Source of the DNA: Panagrolaimus kolymaensis
Lineage: Eukaryota; Nematoda; Chromadorea; Rhabditida; Panagrolaimidae
Assembly: GCA_028622995.1 (NCBI GenBank)
Contig: JAJQJQ010000033.1
Span: forward strand, 868,001 to 932,000
Reading direction: 5' to 3'
Length of the DNA: 64,000 nt
Shown: positions 51,407 through 63,299 of the stretch, in pieces
Layout: every line of letters begins with the position of its first letter
Position numbering within the stretch: position 1 is the first letter of the stretch
Made by a program: the position numbers and the translations under genes
The notes under the pieces: generated by a model
Told to the model about the DNA's origin: nothing
The model's database searches: none
The model's input: only the letters and a program-made list of their open reading frames with translations

Positions 51407-52562
51407 ACTAGGATCAAAAATAAGAAATATGTACAGTGAAAATAAGATGGCAATAAAAAATGTAAGAAAAGTAAGAAAAGCAAGAAAAGTAAATGTAAAT
51501 TTTCTTTTTTTTTTTCTGGGGTCGCCAAAGTAAAGAAGAATCAAAACGAGTTTTTTAATAAAGTAAATTGATATTTCTGAAGCAACAACAGTATCAAATT
51601 CAGATCAATTTTTTCAACAACAATAAAACAAAAGCCATTTGCTTTCATTCGGTCTCCACATTTTCTTTATTCCCTTATTGGAAGAATGTTTCGACAATTT
51701 AGAATTATAATAAATTGAACAGTGCTTTATTTCGCCGTTGAAATCCTTCTTTTTCAATCTGAATCTTTATGTCAATGTTCCTTTAATTAATTTTTTACCT
51801 CTTTCCTTGGATATCGTAAGTTGAGTTAATGTTTTTTTTGGAGTAATGGTTTAACTAATTTTAAATAATATTTTATTATCTTTTACCAGCTTTTAAACAT
51901 GCTGGACCACTTGTAATTAATCATTTACTTGCATTAGTTTCAATCATAACTTTAACTGCTTTGCTTATTTTTGGTTGAAACAAACATCATTTTTTATAAT
52001 TTTTTAATTTTTTAATTATTGAAAAGTTTAAATTTATTATTTAACAATGCTCTAAGTCAATGCAGTTGTTCAACCATTTATGGGATCTTTGAAAGTTTCC
52101 TATTTGAATCATTAAAGTGTCAGCAGCTTTCAAAGTTAGTTTTTAAAAGTTTTATTAAACTTCGTATTACGATAACTTTGACGCATATTTTTTTAGTGAA
52201 ATTATTCATGTTGTTTTTGTTTCGTAATTTTTGCTCTTTCAATCGCAAAAAGCTTTATAGGTTGGTTGTTACAATTAAAAATTTTATGATTTCGATGAAA
52301 TTTATTTTGGATTTCAGTTTAAAAAATGTCTGTTTTGAAGGTCAAATTTTAGGTAATACAATATCCAGCATTAATTTTTATTTTCACATCGTCCGCTAAA
52401 GTTGCTCGATTACAATTTTTACTCTTTTTTTTCAAAGAAATGATAAAATAAAATTTATAATAATTTTTTAAATGCCACTTCTTCATTTTTCGTTGACTAA
52501 AAAATGAGAAGCAAAAGCAATGACAAAAAAAGCGACAAAAAAATAATTTAACAGCATAATAT
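51407..52562. other. Intergenic, with one orphan membrane exon
   Basis: Mostly AT-rich. At 51890-51978 (+), after TTTTACCAG, 28 open codons and a TGA encode a hydrophobic segment (LLALVSIITLTALLIF). A strong GTAAGT donor-like site lies at 51816, but no ATG-containing first exon in phase was found. Confidence 0.4.
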
Positions 52563-53095
52563 TTAATAATAACCATTTTTTCTTAAATTCCATTCCCGTT
52601 CATCTTGCGGTTGTCGAGACTGTTCTCTATAATGTCCGTATTTGTTTGCTGCTGGGTGAGGCATAGTCACAACATTCCTAGTATTATAAAATATTATATC
52701 ACCATCTGTACCGACAGCATGTTTAAAAGAATGTTTTATTGCTCGGCAGGCGTAACAAGCCACAATGGCTGAGCATGTTACAATGACGATAAGGAAACAT
52801 CCAAATAAAATCCACCTATAAAAATTAATGGCTTTTTAATAACTTTTTCTTTATCAATAGGTAAGTAAGTATATGCACATACATCAAGTATCTTGTATCC
52901 ATAGGAAGACAAATATAATTCAAATTGGAATGGCCATTGCATTTATCAACAAATACGCACTCATATTTTCCACAATGACTTGCACCTAAATTTTGTTAAC
53001 ATATAAGATTATGAAAAAGAAAGAAATAGAAAACTAACAATATTCAATGGTTTCAAAACATGATAAATTTTTGCCGTATATCGCGTTTCCCATAT
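52563..53095 (-). CDS. Cys-rich single-pass membrane protein, N-terminus uncertain
   Basis: Exons 53095-53039, 52985-52883 and 52815-52563 join in consistent phase and give about 135 residues from the ATG at 53093. The short ectodomain has six Cys in the order SCFETIEYCASHCGKYECV, DKCNG and YICLP, an EGF-like or knottin-like spacing. One membrane span follows (WILFGCFLIVIVTCSAIVAC). The cytoplasmic tail is polar and ends NLRKNGYY. No signal peptide is seen in frame, so the acceptor before 53095 may receive a missing signal-peptide exon. The family is not recognised. Confidence 0.6.
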
Positions 53096-54756
53096 CTGCA
53101 AAGTGTCATAAAAATAATATTTGTACTAAAAAAACTTTTGAAAGTTATCGATCACTGAACTATTTTTTTGCAAGCTTAATTAATGTGAGAGACAAGAAAG
53201 AGATCCTCGGTTCAAATGAAGGAGATAAAAAGCAGCTAGCAAAAAAACGATGCAGACATCTTTTTTATTGAGTAAATAAATGTCTTAGCAAAAATCGAGA
53301 TAAAAGAAAAGTTGAACGTGGCACAAAAAAAAATATAATAGAAAAAAAGATAACACACAAATGGCAGCTGTTTGTCAACTTTCAAAGTATCATCATGGTC
53401 TTCGTTATTTTTATTTTTCTTGCGCTATATTTTGGTTCGCCTTAGGCGTGGTCGGTTAAAAAATGTCTTTCAAAAAGGGTTTTTTCTGATCGATTTTCAT
53501 CTTTTACTCATTCATTTTCTTCCATAAAAATTGTTTTTGAAGAAAAAAGTTTAGGAAAAATTAAATGATTTAAAATTTCAATCAAACGAGTTTATTTTGA
53601 AAAGTCTTTAATAAAAAAATTTTAAGAAAATTATGTTTACCAAAAATTACAGTATAACCGCATATTTTAAAATTGATTTTGCTGATACAAAATCGTTTTT
53701 AGCAGCCACCAAAAATCAAACAAATCAACAAAAATAAAGGAAAGAGTGTGTATCTTTTTTCGCCTAACTCACGAAGTAACCGAGTGCGTATTTCTCTTTT
53801 TATTTATGTACACTTTTTTAACCGCGATGTTCAATAACACGGGGAAATGACAAGAATTTAATCCATTCATTGAGCGCTTTCCGCAAGAGTTACTGAAGTT
53901 TTTTCAGTTCTCCAGGACCTGGTTGGGTTATCTTAAGCCGTCCCAGGTTAGCCGTGATATAAACAGGCTATGATCCCCAAGAAAAAAAATTCAATCAAAT
54001 TTTGGAGCAAAACATTTTGAAAAAAAAAATGACAAACAAACTTTTTTAATTATTGAATGCAACAAACATGTTTTTGGTGAAGAAAAAAAGAAGTCTAAAG
54101 TAGATAGAACTCATTGGAGCTTCTCGAATATTTGTTGCTACATAGGCAATTGAAAACCACATGCGTCTCACATTTTTCATTGAAAACACAATTCTTTTTT
54201 GTTGTTGCTTCCTTTGAAGTTGAAATTTATTACAAATTTAATGGATCTCTAGAGAGAGATGAAAGAGAGGAAGTTAATTACATGAAATTTATCAAGGATA
54301 AAATCGCATCGTAGGAAACTGATGGTCTAGCGATTAAAAAAAGAGAGGATAAAATGCTTTACCATTGGATCTTATAAATATTAGGTCAGGTAAAAACAAA
54401 TTTCTCTGTGATATGCATTCTTTTGTAAATACATAACCTAAAATCAATTAAAGATGCAGCTTTTTTTTTTGATGTTCATTCAAAATTATTTAACTCAATG
54501 GACTTCTTTATTTGCTAAAAAAACATTTCCTCCTAGTAACTTAAGCTTTATGGTTAAATAATCATATCCTTGTTTTTATCGCATTAACAAGCACATACGC
54601 AGTAGATGTTCATGGTGGAACTTTGGATAATTTAAAGCCTCAATTCAACCTAATTTTGCTACAAATAGCATATTAAAAGAACTAAACAGACGGTGGTTTT
54701 TATTAGATAATTTATTAATCAAAAAAAAGAATAAAATAATAATAATAAGCAATAAA
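53096..54756. other. Intergenic
   Basis: No supported gene. A patch at about 53880-53980 is less AT-rich, with imperfect inverted repeats (CCAGGACCTGG, TCCCAGG). The right end holds the 3' region of the helicase. Confidence 0.45.
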
Positions 54757-56492
54757 TCATTTACTATAAAAATCATCGATACAAGCATTATCTTCATTTT
54801 CGTTAGGAGCAAATTGTTGAGCTACCATTCTTTTTTCCTCTTCAATAATTGCTTCAACTTCTTTTCCATAATCACGCATAAATTCAGGGAACAATTTGGT
54901 ATCAGTGTTCTAAAACTTTTTTGTTAAAATAGTGGAAAAAATGGTGGAAAATAAAGTTACCAAAACAATTTGTCGGAGAACGAAAGGACCATAATCTTCT
55001 TTATTGTTGAAATCAACGAAAGTAATAGCTGAACCAATTTGACCATTTCTTCCTGTACGGCCACTTCGATGAACAAAATCCGTATAATCCCCTGGAAGGT
55101 CATAATTGATGACATAATCGACATGAATATCAGTACCACGAGTTAATAATTGCGTTGCAAGAAGAATTCTCTCTTGACCAGAAATAAATCTTTCAAGATA
55201 TCTTTGGCGAGTTTCAGGTGGTTGATTGCTGTAAAATAAAAAATATCAAGAAAAGGGTAATAAATATAAAACACTAACCCGTGAACCGAGATACTATCAT
55301 ATCCATAAATTCTAAGTCGAAGAGCAATCATATCAGCAACACAGGTACGCTTGACAAAAACAATCACTTTCTTGTTACCAGGCTTTTTGTAGAGAATATT
55401 CTTAACGAAAACATAAAGAGCATCGAATGGATGAGGAATTTCTGTAGGAGCATAATCATACATGAATGTTTTACCAGAGGAAGTTCCAACGATCTTCGAA
55501 TCTCTGCGTGTATCCACTCTCCAAAAATATTGTTTGACCGAATCAGCAACTTTGTTAGGCTTTCCATAAGCAAAAGCATAAAAGTTCTTTGGATCAAAAT
55601 ATCCTTTGAGAGCGATATTAGCGGTAGCAGTGAAAAGCATGGTTGAAAATGTCTAAAAAAAGAAAGGATAAAATCTTGTAAGTCAAAAGAAGTTATAAAA
55701 CTCACAATTTCATCACATTCAATATCTTGGTAAAATCGGCAAAATTCTTCTGTTTCAACTAATTTATCAGCTTCATCGATGACAAGATACTTCAAATCAT
55801 CGAGAGAAATGTTAACATAGCGCTGATCATTAGAATCCAAATGACTTAAAAATCTTCCAATAGTACAAATTCCAATATCAAAGTAAGGATCTTTAACAGA
55901 ATCTTGACCACCAGTAATAAGTTGAACCTTGACATTTGTTCCTTCGACGAGTTTCAAAGCATTTTGATAAATATTTATAACCAAAGAAGTTGAATGAGCA
56001 AAGATCAAGACCAATGGAGTTCGACGTTTTTGTATTGGATTTTCTTCAATTCGGTTCAAACATTTTTGAATCATAGGAACAAGAAAAGCATGGGTTTTTC
56101 CTGAACCAGTACTGCTTACCTAAAAGATATTTGTGGTAAATGAAAATTATGAACGAGGAGAAACTTACACCAAGAAAATCGGGTTCAGACGATGGACCAT
56201 CAGGAAGATTGAAAAATGAAGCCATAAATGAAGCAATTTGAATGGGACGCATTGTAAAAACATTCATTTTGTCAAGATTATCAATGAGTTGAGAATCCAA
56301 GATGCCATAACCATGTTTTGGATTTCGAGATGAAGAAGGTTTCACGAAGTGGCGAAAGCACACCTCTTCTTCATCATCATAATATAAGTCGATGCGCTTA
56401 TAGCAATAAGCAAATGTGGCTTCGATTGAACCAAAATCAAAATCATCGCCTTCTTGAACACCAGTAAAATTGACGGCAAGAGTTCGTACCAT
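54757..56492 (-). CDS. DEAD-box RNA helicase, divergent
   Basis: ATP-dependent RNA helicase. Exons 56492-56169, 56119-55706, 55652-55279, 55228-54961 and 54909-54757 give 510 residues. Motifs in order are the Q-motif RPIQ, motif I SSTGSGKT (about 110-117), TGGQD, GRFLSHL, motif II VIDEADKL, motif III TATA (usually SAT), VIVFVKRT, SVHGNQPPETR, TRGTDIHVDYVINYDLP and motif VI HRSGRTGR. It has the two-domain core plus a 70-residue N-terminal region and an acidic tail. The changes in motifs I, III and VI are mild and do not abolish known contacts. It is closest to the DDX3/Vasa-like group by feel, but not assigned. Confidence 0.88.
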
Positions 56493-56905
56493 GTTGATTA
56501 ATTAAAAATGGAAGAAAGACACAAAAAAAAGTGAAGAAGAGAAAGAATAATAATTTTTAATTTTTTGATTGAAACACAAAAATCTTATTTCCCAAGGTAA
56601 AGATATTCGTAATGGGACAATATTAAAAAGCGGAAATTTAAAATATTTTTTTTTATTGTTAGGCAATGTAAACTTTATAGCATTTTCTTTATACCTTCTT
56701 ATTATAAAACAAAAATGTTGTTTCATCGAAAAATAGCTGTTTTGAATCAACTAATGCATTACAGTGAAACGAATTCAATTGAGTAAACTTTGAACACGTT
56801 TGTTTTCTTCCGCTCTTTTGCCATCTTTCCACAAAACAATGATAAAACATAATAGCGACAGATATCAATAAAAAATTTATTTAGTCAAATTGTACAAAAA
56901 AAACT
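56493..56905. other. Intergenic between OSTA-like and helicase genes
   Basis: Same-strand gap of 413 bp. It is AT-rich with no feature supported. Confidence 0.5.
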
Positions 56906-58515
56906 TTATTCAATTATATTTGTTTGTTCTTGAGTTTTATCTGTAGTTATTGCTTTTAAATCAATGTTAATTTGCGATGATTGAGTTCTTTCTAAAGGTA
57001 ATATTTCATCATCACGATCCTTATTTGATGGTTGTGCTGGAGCTGGTGATCCATTCTTTGAAGAAGCATGTTGTTCGGTTTTGACAGGATTTACATTTTC
57101 AACATTTGGGTTGAGTTTTAAAGTCTTTTCCCTTTCATTCAATTGATTATCATTTACTTTTGATTGTTTTGAACCATTTTGAGCTTTTTCGTCCGTAGTT
57201 AGTGCGGCTAAAGCAGGATTACATACAAATGGATTTTGAGATGGTTGATTTATGAGAGGCAGTACAGCAGTTTTATCACCACAATGAGGATGTTTATCAA
57301 AGAGAGCAGATTTCGATGGACGAAAAAGATATGTTGAAATGCAAGAAACTATAAGCATTTCTTGAGTTGCAAGAAATGACGCCCAAACTAAAAAAATTCT
57401 AAGCATTAAAAAAGTTTTAAAAATAAAGAAACTTATGTACATTGAAATTTTGTTGAATCATTTATATAGTAAGACTTTTTATCAATGTTAAAGAAACTCG
57501 ATAAAGCCAGAATGTTCAAAAGAGTCATTTGAAAGTTGTAAAGAAATTGAGCAGTATCAATTATTCGGAACATCGTCAAGAATCGATATTGTGTTAAATG
57601 TTTCTAAAAATGCTTTTACAGATGTAAAAAATAAATAAATAGAAAACTCACACTTCCAGCAGGTATTAATACATAACTCCCATAAGATGCTATCAACATT
57701 GAAAGAAGTGAAACGACGCTTGCAATAGTAAAATATCTTTAATATACGATAAAGTTTTTGAGTAATTATTGTATGAGGAAAATAACTTACACGTTCTCTT
57801 TATTTTGAAGTTCGAAATAAACGGCCATACTCAAGATTTCAATGACGACACGAAGAATTGGACTTTGAAAAATGAACCATTCAAGAATTCTCAAATTTTT
57901 TCTTAAAATGTTAGCTGATTATAAGTTTTATAAATTAAAATATTTACGCTGAAGGTTCAATATCACGAAGACATAAAAGGCAGCAAGCAAATGGACACTG
58001 TCGAAGATTCAAACGAACGCCCTTTTCAAACATTTTAATACACATTGCAGTTCGTGAACCATAAAGTGTTGTCATTATTGTTACCAGAATGAAAGCACAG
58101 AACTAAAATAATCATTTTTAAAGTAATTAGTAGATATTGAAACACTTACCAGCATGTAAACAATCCCAATCGAATAAAGAAAAGCACCAGTTCGAGGAAT
58201 TAGTAATCCAATGCATCCACAAAGTGAAACAATCTAAAAAAAACATTTGTCACTAAAAAAGTAAATGTAAAACAAAAAACTTACAGGACAAAGAAATACA
58301 ATCCAGTATAAGCCTGTTTGAAGTGAATTTTGACTGACATATTTCATGACGAAATACAAATGAATTGCAGCAAGAATTAGAACAATTATGGTTGAGATGA
58401 ATGCTTCAATTGAGGCAATAATATACAAAAGTTCATTATTCTCATAAATTTGCCACATCCAAACATGAACATTTGGAGATTCATTATCGGTTTGGTTAAT
58501 CCATCCTTTCAACAT
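56906..58515 (-). CDS. Organic solute transporter alpha-like protein (OSTA family)
   Basis: Seven-TM OST-alpha/TMEM184-fold membrane protein. Worm OSTA proteins act in secretory and ciliary membrane biology, and the vertebrate homologue exports bile acids. Exons are 58515-58285, 58233-58150, 58102-57948, 57901-57791, 57736-57652, 57603-57441 and 57387-56906, giving 436 residues. Hallmarks are [47 protein letters not shown] and [11 protein letters not shown] with [12 protein letters not shown] Cys cluster ([15 protein letters not shown]) follows TM4. The C-terminal 110 residues are a polar tail. An N-glycosylation site (NQT) sits before TM1. A TTATTCCAG acceptor two bases before the ATG supports the start. 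Confidence 0.9.
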
Positions 58516-59314
58516 ATCTGGAATAAAGTAATTTCAATTCAATCAAAATACAAAAATTCAAAATCATACCAGTCATACCTTTTTACCAAATTGATGAAAA
58601 AAATAATATTCATGCAAGTTTTTTATTAGTGTCAAATAAAACTTTCATTGTGAAATTATTCATTAAATACATGCAAATTTTTTAAAACTTTTGTTTCACA
58701 AGAAATTCCTTCGATCGATAGAACAGTAAAAAAACTTTGGTTTAGGATTGATTAAAAGTTTAATTAATGAATTTTTGGATAGTTTCATTGAATTTTTTTG
58801 AAGAGTTTAACTGAAATGTTTTGTTTTTTAGAATTTGTATGCTATGGTATTTTTGTTAGCCGCTTTATCAAGAAACTGATACAGCCTTTAATTTTAGAAT
58901 CACTCGTTAAAATGCTTATAACTAATTTTTCCATTTTCTAAAATTTAATTTTTAGAGTTTATACTTTAACGTTCAATCTTTTTTGTTTCTTTTTTTATTC
59001 AAAAAACCGGAAACATCGTCAGTTTTATGTATCTTCTTTGTTTGATTAAATGTTATGGATTATCAATGAAGATTAACCTTTGATAATCGGAATAAAAGAA
59101 AAATCTTTAAAACATTCATATTCTCTCGGGATAAACGCAGATACGTCTTTTTCCATAAGGCAGGTTTTTAACAGATTAGAACCAGTTCAACTTGATTTTG
59201 AATTCTAGAATCTTCAAAGTGTCTGCCCTTTTCGAGCTTTTTATAAGCGGTGAAATAATTGCAAATTCAAGTAATAACTTTAATAATAGAAGTTTCCTTT
59301 TCACTTTGAAAAAA
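58516..59314. other. Intergenic, divergent upstream region
   Basis: AT-rich. It carries a TATAAG box at 59242-59247, about 73 bases before the next ATG. No gene seen. Confidence 0.5.
59242..59247 (+). promoter_or_regulatory. TATA-like box of the first cluster gene
   Basis: TATAAG lies 73 bases before the ATG. Similar boxes sit at comparable distance before the two paralogues. Confidence 0.5.
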
Positions 59315-59749
59315 ATGAAAACCGCCATCATTCTCTTCGCTCTTGCTTTCATTGGAGCTACCGATGCTTTCGGTTTTGGTGCAGGTGGTGCTGGATGCGG
59401 ATGTGCTCCGTATGTTTTTTAATAATATTTTATTAAAATTTTATATTGTAAATTTTAGTCCTCCACCACCATGTGGATGTGCAGCTCCCGTTGCTTCTGC
59501 TCCATGTGCACCAATTGGTGGCGGATGTGGTGGCGGTGCCAGTGGTAGTAAGACCACTATCACTTAATTTTTTATTTCATTACGAGTTTAATTTTAGGCT
59601 ATGCTGCTCCTGCAACTGGCCCTGCTTATCCTCAACCCCTTGCTCAACAACCCATTTCTGCTCCTATTGGTGGCGGTTCATATGCTTCTGCTGCACCCGT
59701 TGGTGGCCCAATTGGTGGAGGTCAATATGCAACTGCTGGAAAGAAATAA
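59315..59749 (+). CDS. Secreted Gly/Pro/Cys-rich peptide 1
   Basis: Exons 59315-59409, 59459-59547 and 59598-59749 give 111 residues. The signal peptide is MKTAIILFALAFIGATDA. The mature chain has GCGCAPPPPPCGCAAP, Cys/Gly blocks, then a Cys-free Gly/Pro/Ala tail ending QYATAGKK. The N-terminal CGC-PPPP-CGC layout resembles the variable region of nematode ground-like (GRL) and other cuticle-associated secreted proteins, but the C-terminal ground-like domain is absent. First of three tandem paralogues. Confidence 0.8.
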
Positions 59750-61025
59750 AATGCTTAAAAACGAGCTTTATAAAATTCTTTTTTCCCTAATCAAAAAACG
59801 ATTCTCAAACTTTATTTCCATGGTAGATTGCAATAAATTTATTTTTTGTTTTAATTCTTTTGTTTTTTTCAAAAAAAAAACTTCAAATCTGTAAACAACT
59901 TTGGCAAATCGCCAACCGGTTTAACATTAATCGTAATTAATTCTTCACGAAGGACCAATACATTGAAGGTTGGTTGCAAACAAGTTTTGTGGTCATTTTA
60001 TATCTCTTGATTATGTTGAGCAAACTGTGCGAAAGAAATTTTTGAATAAAAGTGAAAATGAAGTTTATCGAAAGTTACTTGAGTTGATGATTAAATTTTA
60101 TTTAGTCTGATATCATCACCTTTGATTTTTAATTTGGGTTTTGATTTCCAAAAATATGATTATATAAAATAAACACTTAGATTAAAGGCTAATTTCAACG
60201 AATTAACTAAAAAATTACTGTAATTATGCTCGATTCATAAAAACATCAATTTTTCTGAGAATTTTAATCCCTAATTCTAACAATTCAAATTATAGAATTC
60301 CAAGTGAATAAAGATTTAAGTTTTTTTCATTGTACAGAAAATTAAAAAGTGAAATAGAAAATTGAAAGCAGATAAACGAGTATTTTAAAAAATAATTTAA
60401 TTTTAAAAATAGATTATTGATCTTCGAAAGGTTTATAATTAAATAAAAAAGCCATAAACAAAGAAAAGTGATCCAAAAAAAGATGATTAAAATGCAATGA
60501 AGGTTAGTTTAAACTTTCTGATTGGGCCTGATTTGAACAGTAATTTCTTCATATATTTTTATAAATTCAGAAAATATGTGTATGGTTTGCTTGTATCTAA
60601 GTTTCGCCGCAATTGCATCACATTACATCAATCAAGCTTTTTAAATGTTCAAAAAATCAGAATGAACATTCTTTTTGCCTACACAAAGCTGTGATGATAT
60701 TCGTAAAACATCCAATCACTTTTTGGCCATTCAAATAAAAGGCTTTAGAAAACTTTTACTTTCAAGTTTTGAAACCTGAATTAGTGATTGTGAGATGAGG
60801 AAGCCATGATGATGATTATTATGTTTTCAAACGAGATCATCAATGTCAACGTTTTGAAATATGCCCGAGGGGAAGAATCAGTTTCTGGCTATCATCATCA
60901 TCACTGAAACATAGAAAAAAAACTCCACCCTGGGATATCAAAAAAAAAATCATGAGTATAAAAAAACCATCGGAATTAACAAAAAATTCAGATTCCAACT
61001 TTGAAATCGAAAAATAATAATAAAA
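59750..61025. other. Intergenic between paralogues 1 and 2
   Basis: AT-rich, no supported gene. A TATAAAA box at 60957 begins 69 bases before the paralogue 2 start. Confidence 0.5.
60957..60966 (+). promoter_or_regulatory. TATA box of paralogue 2
   Basis: TATAAAAAAA lies 69 bases upstream of the ATG at 61026. Confidence 0.55.
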
Positions 61026-61993
61026 ATGAAAGTTGTTATTATCGTTGTTGCTCTTTTCGGCTTTTCTAATGCCTTCTTATTCTCCGGCCTTGGAGGAGGT
61101 GGTGGTGGAGGATGTGGATGCGCAGCGTAAGATTTAAGATATCTTAAACGTGATAGAAATTCTTGCGTTTTAGACCAGCTCCCATTCCATGTGGTTGTGG
61201 ATCGGGTTATTCAGCACCAGCTTATTCCTCAGGATATTCATCAGGTTATTCTGGAGCTTCATATGCTGCCCCATCTTACTCTCATGGAGGATATTCTCAA
61301 GGAGGATCATACGCTTCTGCTCCATCATTCGCACCAGCGCCAATTCAATCTGGTAAGTATTCATTCATAAAAAAATTAAATGTAGCATTTTTGAAAATTT
61401 GGATTTTTCTAATTAAATATAACTTTTTATTTTTAGGTGGATACGTTCAAGCCCCTCAACAATCATTCTTCCATCAACAACAATCATTTGCTCCTCAACA
61501 AGGATCATATGCTTCACAACCCCAACAATCTTTCGCTCCTATCCAACAACAACAACAACCTCAACAATCTTATAATGCTCAACCTCAACAACAGCAACAA
61601 TCATTTGCTCCACAACCTCAAGTTCAACAACAACAACAACCCCAACAACAACAATCATACAATGAACAACCTCAACAGCAGCAACAATCATTCGCTCCCC
61701 AACCTCAACAACAACAACAGCAATCAATTGCTCCTCAACCTCAAGTTCAACAACAACAACCCCAACAACCATCATATAATGAGCAACCTCAACAACAGCC
61801 TCAACAACAACAGCAATCATTTGCACCCCAACCTCAAGCGGCTCCTCAACAACAATCTTACAATGAACAACCCCAACCTCAACAACAACAATCCTTCCAA
61901 CAAGCTCCCGTTCAAGCTTCATATCAACAAGGTCCAGCTGCTTCAGGTCCCATTGTAGCTGCTCCCCAAGGTCAATATGCCACAGGCAAATAG
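61026..61993 (+). CDS. Secreted Gln/Pro-rich repeat protein (paralogue 2)
   Basis: Exons 61026-61126, 61174-61352 and 61437-61993 give 278 residues. The signal peptide is MKVVIIVVALFGFSNA. Next come a Gly run and CGC motif, a Tyr/Ser/Gly segment (SGYSSGYSGASYAAPSY), and from about residue 95 an imperfect repeat of PQQQQQSFAPQP and PQQSYNEQPQ units. The end QGQYATGK matches paralogue 1. The phase-2 intron after the CGC motif is shared by all three cluster genes. It is likely an extracellular structural or cuticle-type protein. Confidence 0.8.
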
Positions 61994-63299
61994 ATGCTTT
62001 TTCTTCTAAATATCTTATATTTCTTTTATGATGTAAAAAATGTTGTCTTGTTGTTATTTTCACAAAAATAGATAAAAATGTTTAAAATATTAAATTAAAA
62101 AATGTATGACGAGGATTTACCAATTAAATTCTCCCTCATCATCATTACTACTTTTTTTAGACGTGATTGCGTATCATCGTCTTTTATTTTAAACCAGTTT
62201 GAAAGGAATATCAAAAATTGCTCAGTTAAATCCGTCTTTTGACTAAAAAAAAGTTAGTCTCTTATATTTTCATCCTTTTTAGTGCATTTTTTAAATTAAA
62301 ACCAGTTTTCTCTAAATTTAATCCAATATTGTCTAGGACCAGGAGGGAATAATAACACAGTGTCTTGTCCACTCCCATTAACTAATAGCCCCACCACCAT
62401 CAACAATTCAAGGACATTTACGCTTCACTTCCGAATTCTTCCTTTCTGAAAAAAAGGAGACGTAACAATAAAGGAAGAGAAGTGCTAAAAAAAAAACAAT
62501 AAACAAAATAAAGAAAGAAAGAAAAATCGCAATCAACTGCTTTCACTAAATTCGAAAAGAAGAGTGTTTCAAATTCATGCAATCATCCGTTGAAAAAAGT
62601 CAATTTATAATTTTTATTTCTTTAACTATTCTTCTAAGTTTTAGTTAAAGTAAAAATATAAGAAAAAATGCAAAGCTTATGTAACTTTTTTGAGAAAAAT
62701 ACCGACATTTTTCAAGATTATTGCATCTTGATTTTCAATGCAACGTAATTATATGAAGTTTGAAAAGCAAGACAAGAAAAGCCATTTAACATACATAAGA
62801 TGGAAGCTAAAATTTTTAAATATTCAGAATTACTTATAAACTAAAAGATTTTGGAAAAGAATCATGCCTAAATAAAAAGAAACAAAATTTATAAAACATA
62901 TTTGTTTTGCAATAAATACTGTTGAGTAATTTTTTTCTCTTCATTAATGCGATTATCAAACGTAATGAAGCCATTGTTATTAGGTTGTAATGTTTCATAT
63001 CAAATTATTGTAACGAATTAAAGTTAGTTAACTAAAGCAGAAAGTTTTTTGTCAAAAAAGAACAAAGAAAGAACATGACAGGTAATTGGATTGAATACAT
63101 CCATTGCCTTCTTCATCATTGCTAATGTGCTAGGATATATCCTAGATCCATGGACGCACGCTGTTTTTCTTCTTCTGTACTTTTTATTATTATAGAACCG
63201 CCTAAGGGGGCGCGTCTCTGAAAAGCTGAAAGTGTATTTAAGCTCAAAGAAAATCTCCAAAAGTCATTGGTTGTAGTTGCATCCATATATTTCCTTAAT
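61994..63299. other. Intergenic between paralogues 2 and 3
   Basis: No gene supported. A TATTTAAG box at 63235 lies 65 bases before the paralogue 3 ATG. Confidence 0.5.
63235..63242 (+). promoter_or_regulatory. TATA-like box of paralogue 3
   Basis: TATTTAAG lies 65 bases upstream of the ATG at 63300, matching the layout of the other two genes. Confidence 0.45.

Noticed and set aside
51410..51544. Hydrophobic N-terminal extension of the kinase (possible membrane anchor)
   Set aside because: It has no ATG, and a good acceptor lies directly before the ATG at 51406, so the hydrophobic frame is most likely upstream non-coding DNA.
53880..53980. Possible structured RNA gene
   Set aside because: The inverted repeats are short and imperfect, with no tRNA boxes, snRNA motif or promoter element that I could recognise.
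61539..62063. Minus-strand Val/Glu-rich ORF opposite the Gln-rich gene
   Set aside because: It is the antisense reading of the CAA repeat, with no splice or start support.
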